7,981 nucleotides of DNA from Propionibacteriales bacterium (GTDB taxonomy: Bacteria; Actinomycetota; Actinomycetes; Propionibacteriales; Propionibacteriaceae): contig JAKDKP010000081.1 of assembly GCA_030453285.1 (NCBI GenBank), forward strand, positions 1 to 7,981, written 5' to 3'. The notes beneath the pieces are model-generated. The model was not told the origin of the DNA. It ran no database searches and saw only the letters and a program-made list of their open reading frames with translations. Below, one piece after another: positions 5,834 through 7,981 of the stretch. Both the position numbers and the translations under genes were made by a program. The number at the start of each line of letters is the position of its first letter. Position 1 is the first letter of the stretch.

Positions 5834-6373
5834 ATGTTCGACACATTCTTTGGGCTTCCCCTGCATCCGTTCATCGTGCACGCGACAGAGGTGATCGTTC
5901 CGCTGGCGGCACTACTGGTCGTTCTGGCGGCCGTCTGGCCTCGATGCCGTCGTTGGGCGGGGTATCTGCCGCTTGGCGTCTCACTGGTCGCGCTCGTTCT
6001 CGTGCCCTTCTCGACACAATCAGGCGAGCGACTCGAGGCGCGGGTCGGTGGGAACGATCTCATCGAAACTCACGCCGCTCTGGCCGACGGACTCCTTCCC
6101 TGGGTGATAGGCCTCGTCGTAGTAGCAGGTGCCCTGCTGTGGTGGAACATCCGCGAGAAGCGCGCACGAATCGCAGCGTCCAGAGAGTCGGAATTGCCGG
6201 TCGCGGCGCGTCCTGGTTCGCGGTGGGTACCAATCATGCTGATTCTGCTGGCTCTCGTGGTGTCGACAGGAACCACCGTGCAAGCCATCCTCATCGGTCA
6301 CAGCGGCGCCACGGCAGTATGGACCGAAGACATGGGCGCGCCAGCACTGTCCGGGGACGGAGACACAGACTGA
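5834..6373 (+). CDS. DUF2231-family membrane protein with conserved histidines
   Basis: This 179-residue protein has four predicted helices (about 18-35, 43-60, 86-105, 131-152). It opens with MFDTFFGLPLHPFIVHATEV, the LHP.(I/L)VH signature of DUF2231 proteins. It continues with LVPFSTQSGERLEARV (56-71) and ETHAALADGLLPW (78-90), also family-like. His11, His16, His80 and His156 lie at or near helix ends and could ligate heme or metal; this is inferred from the pattern, as the family function is not established. The C-terminal tail (ILIGHSGATAVW, then acidic residues) is also typical. ATG 5834 is fixed by the start of the motif and a -10 box 6 nt upstream. The gene stands alone in its transcription unit but shares the 19-bp element with the reductase operon, suggesting a role in the same electron-transfer or envelope redox response. 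Confidence 0.85.
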   Translation: MFDTFFGLPLHPFIVHATEVIVPLAALLVVLAAVWPRCRRWAGYLPLGVSLVALVLVPFSTQSGERLEARVGGNDLIETHAALADGLLPWVIGLVVVAGALLWWNIREKRARIAASRESELPVAARPGSRWVPIMLILLALVVSTGTTVQAILIGHSGATAVWTEDMGAPALSGDGDTD

Positions 6374-6613
6374 TGGGCCGTGCGAACGCCCATACCGCTA
6401 CAATCTGGCAGGCGCGAGTCTAGATTGCCCGCGCGCAATAAAGATCAGCGATACTCGTCGGTGATGCTGACGTAAGTACCAGCGGTGTCTCCACGCCCAA
6501 GGCGTAGCGACTCGAAAAAGCACCCTCCTCCGCGAGGGAAGAGCTCTGTCTAAAGGTGTCTCGAAAACCAAAAGCTTTTCGAGACACCCCAAACGGCCCC
6601 CGAGCCGCGAGAA
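6374..6613. other. Non-coding stretch between DUF2231 gene and transposon remnant
   Basis: I see no convincing gene here. Readings in all frames lack domain-like sequence. The only clear structure is the 13-bp inverted repeat at 6555-6588. Base composition becomes more AT-rich from about 6520, consistent with the boundary of an acquired segment. Confidence 0.5.
6555..6588. repeat. Perfect 13-bp inverted repeat with 8-nt loop
   Basis: GGTGTCTCGAAAA (6555-6567) and TTTTCGAGACACC (6576-6588) are exact reverse complements around CCAAAAGC. The arms TGTCTCGAAAA resemble serine-resolvase res subsite arms, and the 30-bp TGTCTC...GAGACA unit is close to the usual 28-bp length. The outer minus-strand sequence GGGGTGTCTCGAAAA also resembles Tn3-family terminal repeats. 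A terminator is less likely because the inner stem is A/T-only and no gene ends close by. Confidence 0.6.
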
Positions 6614-6941
6614 TGTGAGTCGCAGCGGTAAATGGCACGTTTCTCGCGGCGTTTAGTGGCCGATAAGGAGAGCCTGCCGAGCTGCCTCTGACAACCTCGG
6701 GTGTCAACTCGTTGAGGTCGTTCACGGTCTGCATGCGTTCGATCTGAGGGAGTAAACGGTCGACGAGTCGGAAGTTGCCTGCGGTGATCCGGACGATGGT
6801 CGGGATAGCACAATACTTCGCGGCCCAGCGTGACAATGTTCGCACTGGCACGCATGATTCGGCCGCGATCTGTGTCCAGTTGACGCGCTCGAACGTGTCG
6901 AACCATCTGGCGTGCCTGCGGGATTGCGAGTCGGGCAGCAC
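6614..6941 (-). mobile_element. Truncated transposon remnant (TniA/TniB or IS21-like) with one terminus
   Basis: The left boundary is TGTGAGTCGCAGCGGTAA (6614-6631), identical to the 18 bases at 7927-7944. It is followed by degenerate internal repeats of the GGTAA.TGGC kind, as found at ends of IS21-like and TniA/TniB elements. The last gene of the element ends at 6653, almost inside the terminus, as expected for an ATPase gene next to the end. No opposite terminus is visible before the SBF transporter stub begins (about 6929), so the element is cut or internally deleted. Confidence 0.55.
6653..6941 (-). pseudogene. Transposition-gene fusion remnant: HTH segment joined to TniB/IstB-like ATPase C-terminus, frameshifted
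   Basis: From a GTG at 6941 the minus-strand reading begins with a helix-turn-helix segment (NWTQIAAESCVPVRTLSRWAAKY), the style of a Mu/TniA-type transposase N-terminus. It then passes directly into IVRITAGNFRLVDRLLPQIERM and LNELTPEVV, the C-terminal helices of TniB/IstB-like AAA+ helper ATPases. After EVV an extra base (T at 6689 on the plus strand) shifts the frame. In the next frame the expected ending continues as EAARQALLIGH with TAA at 6653-6655. The catalytic domains of both proteins (DDE transposase, Walker A/B) are absent. I infer a deletion that joined the start of the transposase gene to the end of the ATPase gene, then a frameshift. The HTH assignment is less certain than the ATPase tail. 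Confidence 0.55.
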
Positions 6942-7141
6942 CGGCGACGCGAGCGTTGGTCTTCTCCGGGGCGACCCGAAACTCCCTGGTTATACTGCCC
7001 CTCGCCCTGGCACTGCCCGACTCGCTGTCCCTGGTCGCGGTCGTCGTGGTCACGCAGACACTGGTCGAACTCGTCGGCATGGTCACCTACGTCCGACTCA
7101 TTCCCCGGGTCGTCGCGCACCGCCCGACGCCGTCGCGTTGA
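6929..7141 (+). pseudogene. C-terminal stub of an arsenic-resistance/SBF-family transporter
   Basis: The frame reads RAAPATRALVFSGATRNS, then LVILPLALALP and LVAVVVVTQTLVELVGMVTYVR-like sequence, stopping at TGA 7139-7141. This matches the last two to three helices of bile acid:sodium symporter-like arsenic resistance proteins; TRNSLV.LPLALALP and TQTLVEL.GM.. are characteristic. Intact members have over 300 residues; only about 70 remain, with no start or upstream helices. The break falls at about 6929-6944, next to the transposon remnant, so insertion or deletion by that element probably removed the rest. The C-terminus itself is undamaged, suggesting a fairly recent loss. Substrate (arsenite, or another anion) is known only by family. 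Confidence 0.65.
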
Positions 7142-7301
7142 GCGCCCATCACGACGGGGGCTATTCGCCCGCAGTGTCACCGACTTGCGCGACCGGCACA
7201 TCCCGGCAGCAACAATCTGGATGGCGATCGCAAGCGTGCACGATTATGCCGCGTTGAACCACACATCCACAATCTGCACAGGCCATTTCCATAAGTTCAG
7301 G
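7142..7301. other. Non-coding stretch after the SBF stub
   Basis: No gene-like reading is seen. The sequence is of mixed composition, with two short ACAATCTG words (7209 and 7271 regions) that I regard as chance. Confidence 0.4.
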
Positions 7302-7665
7302 CTATCGCAAGACTATTGGGACATCGAGCGGCATGCCCACTCCGTTGGGGGAACCCCGCCATGGGCCTTGCGTCCGATGGCGGCAGCGGTGCCGCCCCCG
7401 GGAAAGAGCGTCGAGCGATGCCATCAGCCACTTCGGGGCACGGGATCCCTCCCTGGCCAGGCGGACCAGGCCGCGCCCATCCGAGGCGCGCACGCGTACA
7501 GCGTGTAGGTGCGTTCGCCAAGGCTCGCCTCCGCCGCGACCACTTCATGGACGTCCGCCCCACCTCCCCTTCATCGGAGGCGGTGCCGGTCCAGAAGTAC
7601 ACCCTGTACCGCGCGGACTCCAGTTCCGAGGTTTCGGCGCGTGGATTAACACCCATGGTTTGCAT
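7302..7665 (-). pseudogene. Frame-broken small hypothetical protein gene
   Basis: Three minus-strand frames give a continuous protein-like reading. From ATG 7665 comes RYRVYFWTGTASDEGEV. After a shift at about 7555-7570 comes ADVHEVVAAEASLGERTYTLYAC. After a second shift at about 7484-7492 comes ASDGRGLVRLAREGSRAP followed by KWLMASLDAL. Together they make a compact alpha/beta protein of about 120 residues, resembling small uncharacterised actinobacterial proteins with a YRVY.W...DE.EV...DV.EV.....A...R.Y.LY pattern. I do not recognise a function. Two frame changes in about 80 bp point to a decayed gene rather than sequencing noise, but a chance reading cannot be excluded. A TACTCT box just upstream of the ATG could be its former promoter. 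Confidence 0.4.
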
Positions 7666-7926
7666 GCTAAGAGTATGGGGCGACCGGAAGCCCGAAGGTC
7701 ATGCGCTGTGACAGCATTCCTGGCGGGGTGGTCGTGATGGATGACCACTCGGCGACAGCATGGCCCGCCACATAGCTCAGCAGAAGTACCGCCATTTGCG
7801 AATAACAGCTACACATCTCGATGAAGTGTCACAATAACTCTCGTCAGTATCGTCTGTGCAACGTAGAATAAGTAACGGGTTAAATGACAATTTCTGACGA
7901 TCAGAGAGGTTCCCCAGGAGTGTCAC
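7666..7926. other. AT-richer intergenic stretch before the second transposon end
   Basis: No convincing gene. A 25-codon reading from ATG 7760 to TAA 7837 (MARHIAQQKYRHLRITATHL...) has no ribosome-binding site or recognisable family. From about 7795 to 7910 the sequence is clearly more AT-rich than the rest of the window, consistent with acquired DNA or a former promoter region. Confidence 0.4.
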
Positions 7927-7981
7927 TGTGAGTCGCAGCGGTAAGTGGCGTGGTTCTCGCGTCGGTAATTGTCGGCTACGT
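7927..7981 (+). mobile_element. Terminus of a second related transposon, running off the window
   Basis: TGTGAGTCGCAGCGGTAA at 7927-7944 repeats the terminus at 6614-6631 exactly and in the same orientation. Internal words GGTAAGTGGC and GGTAATTGTC follow, like the multiple terminal repeats of IS21/TniAB elements. Similarity to the first copy falls after the shared 18 bases, so this is a related, not identical, element. Its body lies beyond 7981. Confidence 0.6.

Noticed and set aside
5827..6423. 198-codon plus-strand frame overlapping the DUF2231 gene.
   Set aside because: Arg/Ser-rich shadow of the hydrophobic DUF2231 reading.
6374..6430. tRNA-like look of the sequence just after the DUF2231 stop.
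   Set aside because: No GTTCGA T-loop, acceptor stem pairing or CCA; no tRNA fold can be drawn.
6550..7201. Minus-strand frames opposite the SBF stub.
   Set aside because: Arg/Asp-rich shadows; the plus strand carries the recognisable transporter helices.
6395..7275. Repeated ACAATCTG words (about 6400, 7209, 7271).
   Set aside because: Only 8-9 bases each, no regular spacing or shared flanks beyond chance; not a CRISPR or iteron array.
7316..7737. Plus-strand open frames over the frame-broken gene.
   Set aside because: Arg/Pro-rich without any coherent domain; the minus strand gives protein-like segments.

Overview
The window is GC-rich with a high-GC actinobacterial protein style (GTG starts, 4-bp ATGA/GTGA gene overlaps, Ala/Val/Arg-rich proteins, a possible DtxR/IdeR-like iron box). 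It is most likely from a Microbacteriaceae-like actinobacterium. The genus is inference; no rRNA gene or marker gene is present.

Layout. Positions 3-134 hold the broken 3' end of what looks like a DUF1232/YkvA-type membrane protein. Positions 214-4856 carry a tightly packed five-gene operon on the minus strand. In transcription order these are: a ferric-reductase-like heme/FAD/NAD(P)H membrane oxidoreductase, a membrane-anchored FMN_bind protein with an SGAT flavinylation motif, an ApbE-type FAD:protein FMN transferase, an OmpR-family response regulator and a sensor histidine kinase. Every junction overlaps by 4 bp or is separated by only 2 bp, although the regulator may also have its own internal leaderless start. 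Diverging from the operon, at 4996-5730, is a VIT1/CCC1-family iron/manganese transporter. It is followed by a nested hairpin and then, at 5834-6373, by a DUF2231 membrane protein with conserved histidines.

How it may work. The reductase would pass electrons from cytosolic NAD(P)H through FAD and two hemes across the membrane to the covalent FMN that ApbE installs on the FMN_bind protein. The final acceptor is unknown (ferric iron, an extracellular flavin or quinone, or a repair or sensing partner). The strongest regulatory signal is a 19-bp element, AAGAATTCTGGAAGAATTC. It occurs once between the reductase and the VIT gene and again (18 of 19 bases) just upstream of the DUF2231 gene. It can be read as 8-bp direct repeats with an 11-bp period, as OmpR-family regulators often use, or as a 7-3-7 palindrome. 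It is the natural candidate target of the two-component system in the operon, which would place the DUF2231 protein in the same regulon.

From about 6374 to the right edge the window is accessory and decayed. It contains a perfect 13-bp inverted repeat, a transposon end with a remnant that appears to join a transposase HTH to the C-terminus of a TniB/IstB-like ATPase, the C-terminal stub of an arsenic-resistance/SBF-family transporter, a frame-broken small hypothetical gene, and at the right edge a second copy of the same transposon end running out of the window.
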